From Palsa-147 sp049279675 (GTDB lineage: Bacteria > Acidobacteriota > Terriglobia > Acidiferrales > UBA7541), in the NCBI GenBank assembly GCA_049279675.1, contig JBAPOP010000013.1:39525-103524 (forward strand): DNA of 64,000 bases, read 5' to 3'. Below the pieces are notes generated by a model. That model saw only the letters and a list, made by a program, of their open reading frames with translations. It was not told the origin of the DNA and did no database searches. How positions within the stretch are numbered: position 1 is the stretch's first letter; every line of letters starts with the position of its first letter. Of the stretch, positions 35,342 through 43,560 are shown piece by piece. The translations under genes and the position numbers were made by a program.

Positions 35342-36746
35342 TGCCGGCGTTCGCGTGCGGCTGTTTGAGAAACGGCCGCATCTCGGCGGACGGGCGACTT
35401 CGTATCTCCTTCCCGATGGAAGTCACGTTGATAATTGCCAGCACGTCACGCTCGGCTGCTGCACGAACCTCGCGGATTTCTATCGCCGCGTGGGTGCGGC
35501 TGGCCAGATTCGATTTTACGATCGGCTCTTTTTCGCCGATGCACGCGGCAATCGCTTTTCGATTGAGCCATCCTCGCTGCCGCCGCCGTTTCACATGATG
35601 TTTTCGTTCCTGCGATTTTCGGCGTTGAAGTGGGCGGACAAGAGGGCCATCGGACGAGCCATGATGGAAATCGCGCGCTCGGGCGGACATCCTCCGGAAG
35701 CTGGCGGCACCTCCATGCTCGATTGGCTGCATCGCATGAAGCAGACGCCTGCGGCGATCGAACGATTCTGGCGCGTCGTGCTCGTCAGCGCGCTTGATGA
35801 AGAGCTCGCGCGCACCGATGCGCGGTACGGCATTGATGTTTTCTGGAAAGCTTTTCTCTCGAATCGCGAGGGTTTTCGTCTCGGCATTCCAGCCGTGCCG
35901 CTCTCCGAGCTTTACGATGGTTGCCGCGCGGCAATCGAGAAGCGCGGAGGCGAAGTGCGCACACGCGCGACCGTGCGCGAATTGCGAATCGAACAAGGAC
36001 GCATGAAGTCGATTGTATTTGACGACGGTTCGGAGGAAACGGCTGACGCGTTCGTGATGGCCGTGCCGCAGTCCGCCGTGCTCGACATCGTCGATCCCGC
36101 GCTCGCCGCGTCCGACGCGAATTTCGCGGGCTTGCAGCATTTGCACGACGCGCCGATCACCGGAATTCATCTCTGGTTCGACCGGCACGTGATGGATGAA
36201 CCGTTCCTCACGCTGCTCGACCACACGGTGCAATGGATATTCAATAAGACGCTATTGTATTCGGATGCCGCGCAAGCCGCGTCGTCGAACGGAAGCGCGG
36301 CCGCGACGAACGATTCCGTAGCTGCAGCAAACGACGCTGCGCAATATCTGCAGCTCGTCATCAGCGCGTCCTACGATCTCGTGTCGCGCCCGCGGCAGGA
36401 AATTGTCGAAATGTGTGTTCACGAATTGCAGGACGTCTTGCCCGCGACGCGCGAGGCGAAGCTCGTCAAATCCACGGTAATCAAAGAAGTCGCCGCGACG
36501 TTTTCGCCGGAGCCCGGTTCCGATCAGTGGCGTCCGGGCCCGCGCTGCAGCATCGAAAATCTTTTTCTCGCCGGCGATTGGACGCGGACGGGCTGGCCCG
36601 CAACGATGGAAGGCGCCGTACGCAGCGGCTACATCGCAGCGGAAGCTGTGCTCGCGTCGGCGGGGAATTCTCGGAAATTTATTCAACCGGATCTGCCGGC
36701 GCAAGGCCTCTGCGCGCGCTGGGCGCGCAACGGGCAGCGGGTGTGA
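35271..36746 (+). CDS. hpnE: FAD-dependent hydroxysqualene dehydroxylase HpnE
   Basis: 491 residues of the amine-oxidase/desaturase flavoprotein fold. HpnE reductively removes the hydroxyl from hydroxysqualene to give squalene, the Shc substrate. The dinucleotide motif VIGGGLAGLSAAVALADAG starts at about residue 8 and LFEKRPHLGGRATSY follows, so the ATG at 35271 (or GTG 35286) must be the start even though it lies inside hpnD. The C-terminal FAD block is LFLAGDWTRTGWPATMEGAV. An Ala/Ser/Asn-rich insert (AASSNGSAAATNDSVAAAN) near residue 340 looks like a lineage-specific loop. It is the last operon gene. Confidence 0.94.
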   Translation: MSFECVNVIGGGLAGLSAAVALADAGVRVRLFEKRPHLGGRATSYLLPDGSHVDNCQHVTLGCCTNLADFYRRVGAAGQIRFYDRLFFADARGNRFSIEPSSLPPPFHMMFSFLRFSALKWADKRAIGRAMMEIARSGGHPPEAGGTSMLDWLHRMKQTPAAIERFWRVVLVSALDEELARTDARYGIDVFWKAFLSNREGFRLGIPAVPLSELYDGCRAAIEKRGGEVRTRATVRELRIEQGRMKSIVFDDGSEETADAFVMAVPQSAVLDIVDPALAASDANFAGLQHLHDAPITGIHLWFDRHVMDEPFLTLLDHTVQWIFNKTLLYSDAAQAASSNGSAAATNDSVAAANDAAQYLQLVISASYDLVSRPRQEIVEMCVHELQDVLPATREAKLVKSTVIKEVAATFSPEPGSDQWRPGPRCSIENLFLAGDWTRTGWPATMEGAVRSGYIAAEAVLASAGNSRKFIQPDLPAQGLCARWARNGQRV

Positions 36747-36888
36747 AAACGCAGCCGCGCTTGAACCCGGAGAAGCGATCGCACCACCCGATTCAGGCAA
36801 ATGTTGATGTGAAGTGAGGCACAAGCGCGAATTCACCATGTGCGCTTGGCGATTCAGAGTATGATGGGGCATCCCCCCGGAGGAATTC

Positions 36889-37359
36889 ATGGAGCGGAAG
36901 TATAAACAGAAGGGGTATAGCGAGCGCGACGGCGCCGAGAAAAAGAAAGAGCATCGCCCGTCGGAGCCGCGGCCGCGGCAGGACCAGATGGGGCCGCGCA
37001 CTCCGCGAATGGTCGGAACGGTAACGCGCGGACGCTGCGCCAGTTGCGGCGCCGTGTTGATGCCGGGATTCGATCCGAACGGCCAATGCCCGCGCTGCCA
37101 GTTTGAATTGCATTCCTGCAAACAGTGCCGCAATTTCGATACCGGCGCGCAATTTGAGTGCACGCAAAAAATCACCGAGCGCATCGCGAAGAAAGACGCG
37201 AAGAACGATTGCACGTTCTTCGAATTCCGGATGACGATTGAAAAAGATACGTCGCCGGTTACGTATGCGGCTCCGGCGCCGTCGCCGGCTGCTTCGAACG
37301 GATCACCGTCGAACCCTCGAGATGCCCGGCAGGCATTCGAAGACCTCTTCAAGAAGTAA
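36889..37359 (+). CDS. Eight-cysteine zinc-ribbon-like protein, unknown function
   Basis: 156 residues, not recognised as a named family. GGAGG sits five bases before the ATG, so translation is well supported. The first 45 residues are very basic and hydrophilic. Cysteines 50, 53, 67 and 70 (CASC, CPRC) would make a zinc ribbon, and 77, 80, 91 and 108 (CKQC, then single Cys) a second site. A Pro/Ala-rich linker precedes the C-terminal DARQAFEDLFKK. It starts 142 bases after hpnE, so co-expression with the hopanoid operon is possible but not evident. Confidence 0.72.
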   Translation: MERKYKQKGYSERDGAEKKKEHRPSEPRPRQDQMGPRTPRMVGTVTRGRCASCGAVLMPGFDPNGQCPRCQFELHSCKQCRNFDTGAQFECTQKITERIAKKDAKNDCTFFEFRMTIEKDTSPVTYAAPAPSPAASNGSPSNPRDARQAFEDLFKK

Positions 37360-37387
37360 GTCACCCCCTTTTGTCATCGCAAAAAGA

Positions 37388-38431
37388 TCACACAGGAAAT
37401 AGCGTAGGTTCGCTCGAAGGCTGATCCGCGATTTGTTCGAGGCGCGGGTAGTGATGCCGGAGAGGTTCGGGCACGCTGACTTTTGTCCCCGAAAGAAGAT
37501 GAATCAGTTCGAGAGCGTTGACGATGCCCTTGCCCTCGAAGTGATTGTTGGTGATGACGAACGTTGTCTCCGCGTGTGCCGCGGTCTTTTCGATCCGCTC
37601 GCTCCACGGTTCAAGCTCTTTTTCGGCGTAAAGATAGTTGTAGCGCTCGGAGGGAGTCGTCTCGGGGTCGTCGCTGAACCACGTATCGTAGCGGCGGCCG
37701 TGAAGGCGCACGTAGCCGACGCGCGACGTGGCGCGTTCGCTCGGCTTCACGGATTTTCCGATTACCGGCTGATCGATATTGCAGAAGCCGATGCGATGCT
37801 TGCGAAGCCAATCGAAGAATGGCGCGACCATCCATGTGGAATGCCGGACTTCAACGACCAGCGGATACGTGGAGAATTCCTTCGCGAGTGTGTCGAGGCG
37901 GCTGATATTTTCAGGCGTGTTGTGAAACGAAAAAGGGAATTGCAAGAGAACGGCGCCGAGGCGATTGCCTTCGGCGAGGACGTCGAAGCCTTCGCGGACC
38001 AGAGCGACGTCGGCGGCGCTCGCTCCGGCTTCGTGCGTGAATCGCTGCCAGAGTTTTGCGCTGAATAAGAATCGCGGATTTGCGGCGACGTGCGCGAGCC
38101 ATTGGCGGCAAAGCTCGGGGCGCGCCGGCTGGTAGAACGAAGTGTTAATTTCGATCGTGTCGAAATACTGCGCGAGGAATTCGGCTTCGTGGAAGCCTTT
38201 CGGCCGGTGCGCGGGATACACGATTCCTTTCCAGTCAGCGTAGGACCATCCCGCCGGGCCGACGAGGATGCGGTGCGGGCTGCTGGCATCGAGTTTTTTG
38301 CTTGGCGGCATTTTAGATTGTGCGATCGGTTGCGCCTGGCGCGCCGGATCTGGCGTCGCTTGTGCGGTGCGCGCCGGCACAGGGTATGCCGCGCGTTCTG
38401 GCGATGTCAAATTTGGCGGCGTCAAATTCAT
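37388..38431 (-). CDS. DUF72 (YecE-like) protein
   Basis: A TIM-barrel-like DUF72 protein. The domain begins at ILVGPAGWSYADWKG and contains FDTIEINTSFYQ, LGAVLLQFPFSF, VEVRHSTW and YVRLHGR, all family blocks. ATG 38431 gives 347 residues with a Pro/Ala-rich leader. ATG 38311 would give about 307 and begins nearer the domain; neither has a clear ribosome site. DUF72 proteins lack an agreed biochemical function. The gene is convergent with the eight-cysteine protein gene (28 bases). Confidence 0.85.
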   Translation of the reverse strand: MNLTPPNLTSPERAAYPVPARTAQATPDPARQAQPIAQSKMPPSKKLDASSPHRILVGPAGWSYADWKGIVYPAHRPKGFHEAEFLAQYFDTIEINTSFYQPARPELCRQWLAHVAANPRFLFSAKLWQRFTHEAGASAADVALVREGFDVLAEGNRLGAVLLQFPFSFHNTPENISRLDTLAKEFSTYPLVVEVRHSTWMVAPFFDWLRKHRIGFCNIDQPVIGKSVKPSERATSRVGYVRLHGRRYDTWFSDDPETTPSERYNYLYAEKELEPWSERIEKTAAHAETTFVITNNHFEGKGIVNALELIHLLSGTKVSVPEPLRHHYPRLEQIADQPSSEPTLFPV

Positions 38432-38514
38432 GTGCGTTACGCGCAATGCGACGCCCGTGTTTTGTATCGAGTAGAGCGGAGTCGTGATGATTGTTTTCTG
38501 TGAGTTGCGGTCGT

Positions 38515-38761
38515 TTCTAATCGCACGGTGTATCGAATAGAAAAAGCGAGGCCGGAGTTCGGTCGCGCGTGTAGAGCGGTGCCGCACCGGGCGTCGCGAG
38601 GCACGTTTGAGTGCCGGACGAAAACAGGTCCGGCGCTACAAGAGCCGTCTCCAATCGCGTTGCGTGACCCCTCGAATTTTGTACCGATTAGAATTGGATC
38701 CTCCGCCATGTTTTCAAGCACTTGACCTGATTTCTAATCGTTTTAGTGTACCGATTAGAAT
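38515..38761. repeat. Cluster of four TTCTAATCG motifs in a 640-base intergenic gap
   Basis: TTCTAATCG occurs forward at 38515-38523 and 38732-38740, and inverted (CGATTAGAA) at 38685-38693 and 38752-38760. The second and fourth share the 14-base exact repeat GTACCGATTAGAAT (38681-38694, 38748-38761). Copies three and four form an inverted repeat with an 11-base spacer. The rest of 38588-39227, between the DUF72 and rmuC genes, shows no supported gene. The cluster looks like operator sites or the ends of a decayed small repeat. Confidence 0.55.
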
Positions 38762-39227
38762 CGAGTACTGGACTCCGCAGATTTGCGGGGCCGACGATTC
38801 GCGTCGAATTTTGCTCGAAAAACATTGCATTTCCACATTACCACGCGACCCCGGGGTACCAGCAAATCGCGGCGAAAATGCAGATCGCGTAACCATCGGC
38901 AATTCAGTGGGATTGGATCGTCCACATCAAATTTAAAAACTGCGTTCGGAATTGGAGGGGGAGAGAGGCCAGAAAGGGTGCATGGATTCTCCGAGGCGGG
39001 GGCCTTGGGCTCTGAATGGTAAACGGGACGGGGCGGCGCGAGGGGATTCGGCGGGGCGGGAGAGGATTTTCCTCAGTTCGGGGTCGGACGAGCGAAGTTG
39101 GTTTAAATCATTTGCTGTCTCGGTGGTATCATCCGCAGTCACAGCAACGCATTTGAAAGTATGCCGGGTTTAGCCCAGTCCCCGCTCGGCGACCGGTGCG
39201 TGTGTAACTAGCCCAGAGGAGCAGAGC

Positions 39228-40796
39228 ATGGAAGAAACAACTTTCGTAGCGGCGATCGGACTGGCAGGAATTCTGATCGGTGTGATCATCGGATACGTCG
39301 TCACGTCGCTGAGGACGAAAACGGCGCTCGAGAAATACACGCTGCAATCATACGGGAATACGCGAATCCTCGAGAGCACGGCCACGGAACTTCGGAACAA
39401 AGTTGCGGAAATGAAGAATCTCGCCGATTCGAAGGGAAGAGAAATTTCGCAAATGCAAGAGCAGTTGCGAGCGGAAGCCGAGCAGCGAGTCGCGGCGCAA
39501 ACCGAACTCAGAGATACGCGCGCGTCGCTCGATCAGTTTTCCGCGGTGCGGGAACAGTTGCTCGCGGAGGCGCGAAGCCGGGCGGTCGCCGAATCGAAAT
39601 TGTCGGAATCGCAGAACAACTTCGAGATGCTGCGAAAATCGCTGGAGGACGCCGAAGTGAGGATGGTTGACGCGTTCAACGCGCTCTCTTCCTCCGCGCT
39701 GAGAAACAACAACGAAGCGTTCATGACTCTCGCGCAGAACGCTTTTGAATCGATTCAGACGCGGGCAGCAGGAAGTCTCGACACGCGGCAGCAGGCCATC
39801 GAAGGCCTCGTGACTCCGCTTCGAGATGCGCTCGACCGGTACGAAAATCAGATTCGCGAGCTCGAGCGAACTCGCCAAAACGCGTACGGCAGCCTCGAGC
39901 AGCAATTGAGTACGCTGGCGAGCTCGAATCTGAAGCTGCAGCACGAGACGGGCAGCCTCGCGACAGCGCTGCGAACACCGCAGGTTCGCGGCCGATGGGG
40001 TGACATGACGCTTCGCAGGTCCGCGGAACTGGCTGGAATGTCGGCGCACTGCGATTTCATAGAGCAAACATCATTTGAGAACGGCGAGCGCCTGCAGCGG
40101 CCGGACATGATTGTGAATCTTCCGGGCGGGCGGCGAATCGCGGTGGATGCGAAAGTTCCGCTGCAGGCGTTTCTAGATGCCGCGTCCGCGCAGACGGAGG
40201 AGCAGCGCTTCATCGGATTTTCCAAGCACGCGCAATTGGTTCGCGCCCACATGAATCAGCTGGCTTCGCGCGACTATTGGCAGCAGCTCGAACCCGCGCC
40301 TGAGTTCGTGGTTCTTTTCCTGCCGGGAGAATCGCTCTTTGCGTCGGCGGTGGAGCAAGACCGCACACTCATGGAAGACGGCATGGAGAAGAAAGTCATT
40401 CTGGCGACACCGGCCACGCTAATCGCTTTGATGAGGGCTGCGGCGTTCGGTTGGCGGCAAGACGCAGTGGCGAAGAATTCGGAGGACATCAGCGATCTCG
40501 GGCGGCAACTGCACGAGCGGATTCGCGCGTTCATCACGCACTTTGAGGACATGGGTGCGTCGCTTCGGGGCGCAGTGGATCGCTTCAATGATGCGAGGGC
40601 GTCGCTCGAGAGCGGCGTGCTGCCAGCGGCGAGACAGTTTCGAGATTTGAATGCAGCCAATGGCGCGGAGATTCCGGAGATTTCCGTGATTAACGACGTG
40701 CCGGGATCGGTCGCGGCGCCGGAAGTGCAGGCTGCGGCCTCGAATACAGAGGAAGCGCGGAGGGCGCGAGCAGCTGGAGGATCGGCGGGCGATTGA
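39228..40796 (+). CDS. rmuC: DNA recombination protein RmuC family
   Basis: 522 residues. An N-terminal membrane helix (GLAGILIGVIIGYVVTSL) is followed by a long coiled coil (about 35-215, rich in Glu/Gln/Ala/Arg) and the RmuC nuclease-like domain with VRGRWGDMTLRRSAELAGM, DMIVNLPGGRRIAVDAKVPL and FVVLFLPGESLFASA. The Asp and Lys of VDAKVP are the restriction-endonuclease-like core. RmuC limits inversions at short inverted repeats in E. coli. ATG 39228 has AGAGGAG at a good distance. Single gene. Confidence 0.93.
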   Translation: MEETTFVAAIGLAGILIGVIIGYVVTSLRTKTALEKYTLQSYGNTRILESTATELRNKVAEMKNLADSKGREISQMQEQLRAEAEQRVAAQTELRDTRASLDQFSAVREQLLAEARSRAVAESKLSESQNNFEMLRKSLEDAEVRMVDAFNALSSSALRNNNEAFMTLAQNAFESIQTRAAGSLDTRQQAIEGLVTPLRDALDRYENQIRELERTRQNAYGSLEQQLSTLASSNLKLQHETGSLATALRTPQVRGRWGDMTLRRSAELAGMSAHCDFIEQTSFENGERLQRPDMIVNLPGGRRIAVDAKVPLQAFLDAASAQTEEQRFIGFSKHAQLVRAHMNQLASRDYWQQLEPAPEFVVLFLPGESLFASAVEQDRTLMEDGMEKKVILATPATLIALMRAAAFGWRQDAVAKNSEDISDLGRQLHERIRAFITHFEDMGASLRGAVDRFNDARASLESGVLPAARQFRDLNAANGAEIPEISVINDVPGSVAAPEVQAAASNTEEARRARAAGGSAGD

Positions 40797-40957
40797 TTAT
40801 CGCCGAGGCCCAAAGAAAATATCGTCGTTGCGGGGAGTCCTCGAAATAAAAATGCGCGTCCGCGGCTGAAGCCGGAGAAATTGGACAGCGGATGGTTTCG
40901 GAGCGCTGAAGCGCCCCTCCCCCGCATGAATGCGGGGCCTCCCACCGAGATGCAAAA

Positions 40958-40991
40958 GGCAGGCCGGCCTGCCGACGAGCCCTACGGTTGC
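40958..40991 (+). repeat. Palindrome plus dispersed repeat related to the 63-kb tandem array
   Basis: GGCAGGCCGGCCTGCC (40958-40973) is a perfect 16-base palindrome. It runs into CTGCCGACGAGCCCTACGGTTGC (40969-40991 in total), which differs at only two positions from a stretch of each full unit of the tandem repeat at 63156-63463 (for example 63239-63261). It lies in the gap between rmuC and the nucleoside hydrolase and looks like one copy of a dispersed REP-like family. Confidence 0.6.
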
Positions 40992-41075
40992 CTTTGTTTC
41001 CACCGCCCTGCCTCGTGCTAGTATTTGCCGCGCAAGATTTCCAAATTCGTGACAGATATTTACGGGAGAATCCTC

Positions 41076-42170
41076 TTGGACAGGTTTCGCTTCGATAATT
41101 TTGTGTGTCGCTCGTTGAGATGGGTGTTCGCGGCCGCTGCGATCGCGGTTCTTTGCCCTTCGTTTATAGCGGCGCAGGCGCGGCCGGCGGGCGAGCCGAA
41201 GAAAATAATCATTGATACGGATCCAGGGACGGACGATGCGATTGCGCTGCTGCTAGCGTTTCATTCGCCGGAAGTGAAGGTGGAGGCGGTGACGATCGTC
41301 GCGGGAAACGTCACGTCGGATATGGGGCTCGACAATGCGCTGAAAATCGCGAGTCTCGCGGGGCGCTGCGACGTTCCGATCGCGAGAGGCGCGACGCGGC
41401 CGCTGCTCGAGCCGCTCGCGACGGGATTATTCTGGAACGGGCCGGGAGGCGTGGGCGGCGCGAAGTTGCCGCCGTCGCAATGCCGTGCGAATCCGGAGTT
41501 CGGCCCTGACCTAATTATCGAGACGATTCACAAATATCCGCATCAGATCACGCTCGTTCCGATCGGGCCGCTGACGAATATCGCGCTGGCGATTGGGAAG
41601 GACCCCTCAATCGTGCCGCTGGTAAAAGAAGTGATATTGATGGGCGGCGGCATTACGGGCGGAAACGTGAACGCGGTATCGGAGTACAACGTGCACAGCG
41701 ATCCGGAAGCCGCGGCGATGGTCTTCAACGCGGGCTGGCCGATCACGATGGTCGGACTCGACGTCACGGAAATTACGCTTGTGACCGATGAGGATGTGGC
41801 GAAGCTCGAGCAGCATCCTGGGCCGGAAACGGAATTCGCCGCGACCGTGCTGCGGTATCAGATCGGAACTTACAAGGGCACGGGGATTTTCCACGGCGGC
41901 GCGATTCATGATGCGCTAGCGGTGGGCGGCGCGATCGATCCCACGTTCATGACCACACAGGATATGCGCGTGGACATCGAGACGGAAGGGAAGTTCACGC
42001 GCGGTATGACGGTGGCGAATCGGAAGAACGTGATCGAGAAGGAAGCGGTGAGCGGCGATCACGTCGAATCGGTGGGAGTCGAAACGGTGGCGCCGAACGT
42101 TCACGTGGCGACGGGGATTGACGCGCGGCGATTCGTGGATTTCTTACTGTCGCGTATCGGCAATCATTGA
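41076..42170 (+). CDS. Exported inosine/uridine-type nucleoside hydrolase
   Basis: About 364 residues. The calcium-binding signature DTDPGTDDAIALLLAF and the active-site block FHGGAIHDALAVGG near the C-terminus identify the nucleoside N-ribohydrolase family, which cleaves ribonucleosides to base and ribose. A signal peptide (RWVFAAAAIAVLCPSFIAAQA) indicates export, so it probably salvages nucleosides in the periplasm. TTG 41076 with GGGAGAA five bases before it is preferred over a TTG 51 bases earlier. It is monocistronic. Confidence 0.88.
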   Translation: MDRFRFDNFVCRSLRWVFAAAAIAVLCPSFIAAQARPAGEPKKIIIDTDPGTDDAIALLLAFHSPEVKVEAVTIVAGNVTSDMGLDNALKIASLAGRCDVPIARGATRPLLEPLATGLFWNGPGGVGGAKLPPSQCRANPEFGPDLIIETIHKYPHQITLVPIGPLTNIALAIGKDPSIVPLVKEVILMGGGITGGNVNAVSEYNVHSDPEAAAMVFNAGWPITMVGLDVTEITLVTDEDVAKLEQHPGPETEFAATVLRYQIGTYKGTGIFHGGAIHDALAVGGAIDPTFMTTQDMRVDIETEGKFTRGMTVANRKNVIEKEAVSGDHVESVGVETVAPNVHVATGIDARRFVDFLLSRIGNH

Positions 42171-42241
42171 TGGCGGGCGATGGGCTGCGTGTGCCACGCG
42201 GCATCATAGGAGGGCTATGGATTCTTCGGAGTGAAGGATTT

Positions 42242-42478
42242 CTAATCCGGCCGCTGATCGCGGCTGTGAAGCGCAGCCGGCGGCGCGGCAACAAAGACGA
42301 GCGACACCAAGTAGACCAGGATTCCCAGTCCGATCAAAGTGGCGGCTACGAAGGCGAATAAGACGAACGAGAGCGGATGAAACCACAGCAAGCTCACAAT
42401 CTCGAGGAGCAGGCCCGAGATCACCAAGGTGCTGGAAATTTGAAGGAATCGCCGGATTCCGATTTCACTCAGTTTCAT
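42242..42478 (-). CDS. Small two-helix membrane protein of the cytochrome operon
   Basis: 78 residues with two hydrophobic helices (about 13-32 and 36-65: ISSTLVISGLLLEIVSLLWF, FVLFAFVAATLIGLGILVYLV) and a short polar tail. It has no heme or metal motif and was not recognised. The ATG overlaps the stop of the tetraheme cytochrome gene by four bases, so it is translated with it. It may stabilise the membrane cytochrome or the quinol site; that is inference from the coupling. Confidence 0.68.
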   Translation of the reverse strand: MKLSEIGIRRFLQISSTLVISGLLLEIVSLLWFHPLSFVLFAFVAATLIGLGILVYLVSLVFVAAPPAALHSRDQRPD

Positions 42479-43089
42479 TGGGCGGGCTTCCAGTATTTCT
42501 CGTGACCGAGATTTGCCACGTCGTGCGCTGAATCGTGGCAGCCGCTAGTCAAGCACGACGTCTGATTCGATTTGAGGGAATCCATAAGGGCGGCGTGGAT
42601 CGGATTCTCTTCAAAACTGCGAGCGCCGAGATGACAGTGTAAGCACTGGGCATTCTTGAATCCGCCCGATATGCGGATGGCCGCCGGATCAGGCGGCGTG
42701 CTCACGTACTGCATATAAATTCGCTTCAATCCCTGCACCTTATCGTTCAGCGGGCCGTAGATCGTGTAGTCGGCGTGGCACGAAAAGCAGGCCATGTCCG
42801 GCGGCACTCTGTGGTTTTGAAAGTGTTGGGCGGGAATGTGCGCGGGATCGTCAATGTAGAGACTTTGCCCATAAGGGATCATGACGTGGCAGGAAATGCA
42901 GAAGCTGGTCTGTTCGGAACGCTGCACGTGCGCATTCATCCCTCCCACGATGCAAAGAGCCGGAAGAATACACAATCCGATGAACGCCAGAATCTTCCAG
43001 GCCGCACCGGTGGTGACCGAAGGGCGAATCAGGAAGATCGACGCCAGCACGATGCTGACGACGATTTGACAGATCAGAATTCCAATCAC
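42475..43089 (-). CDS. NapC/NrfH-type tetraheme membrane cytochrome c
   Basis: 204 residues with two N-terminal membrane helices, then four heme sites: CISCHVM (the CxxCHxM pattern with the Met of NapC/NrfH heme 1), CFSCH, CLHCH and CLTSGCH, the last being a CX4CH site. Proteins of this family oxidise menaquinol and pass electrons to periplasmic cytochromes; CymA is the best-known partner of an Mtr conduit. The GTG at 43089 has AGAGGT close upstream. It lies 66 bases after the small cytochrome c gene. Quinol oxidation here is inferred from the family. Confidence 0.85.
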   Translation of the reverse strand: MIGILICQIVVSIVLASIFLIRPSVTTGAAWKILAFIGLCILPALCIVGGMNAHVQRSEQTSFCISCHVMIPYGQSLYIDDPAHIPAQHFQNHRVPPDMACFSCHADYTIYGPLNDKVQGLKRIYMQYVSTPPDPAAIRISGGFKNAQCLHCHLGARSFEENPIHAALMDSLKSNQTSCLTSGCHDSAHDVANLGHEKYWKPAQ

Positions 43090-43154
43090 AAGACCTCTTG
43101 CTGTTTTGTCGATGAATGGAAAGAGCGTTGATTTTGCGCCAAGCGAGGCGCTGG

Positions 43155-43493
43155 CTACTTTTTCGCAAGCTCGCGAATGTATGCCACGAGCTGCTTGATT
43201 TGATCGTCTGTCAACTTGCCTTTATACGCCGGCATCTTCTTGCCTTTTCCGTTCGTTATGCTATCGGTCAACTGCGCGTCGGTTTGTTTCTGGGTTGTGT
43301 CCGCGCGCAGGTCCGTCACGCCCAATTGCTTCCCCATTGCGCTGCTTCCGCTGCCATCGGCTGAGTGGCATGCGGCGCACTTGGTCTTGAAAAGAGCAGC
43401 TGCATCCTGCGCGTGCGCCGGCGCGGTGACGGCCAGGGCGAGAGCGGCAAACAAAAAAACTGCGGACGCCATTTGGAGAACTCGACGAGTCAT
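43155..43493 (-). CDS. Periplasmic class I cytochrome c
   Basis: 112 residues: signal peptide (ending APAHAQ), heme site CAACH, and a distal Met in KKMPAYKGKL, as in c6/c-555-type monoheme proteins. GGGAGG lies six bases before the ATG. It is encoded 67 bases after the outer-membrane barrel gene and 66 before the tetraheme gene, on the same strand. It is a soluble electron carrier that could shuttle between the tetraheme membrane protein and the decaheme cytochrome. Which partners it uses cannot be seen. Confidence 0.9.
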   Translation of the reverse strand: MTRRVLQMASAVFLFAALALAVTAPAHAQDAAALFKTKCAACHSADGSGSSAMGKQLGVTDLRADTTQKQTDAQLTDSITNGKGKKMPAYKGKLTDDQIKQLVAYIRELAKK

Positions 43494-43560
43494 TTAATCC
43501 CTCCCGGGAGACTTACGAGCCAACAGCATAAGCGACAGGACGCTGGAGCGTCTGTGCGTT

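Noticed and set aside
34914..37364. Long minus-strand frames over hpnD/hpnE and the eight-cysteine gene
   Set aside because: Antisense to well-supported genes; composition typical of shadow frames.
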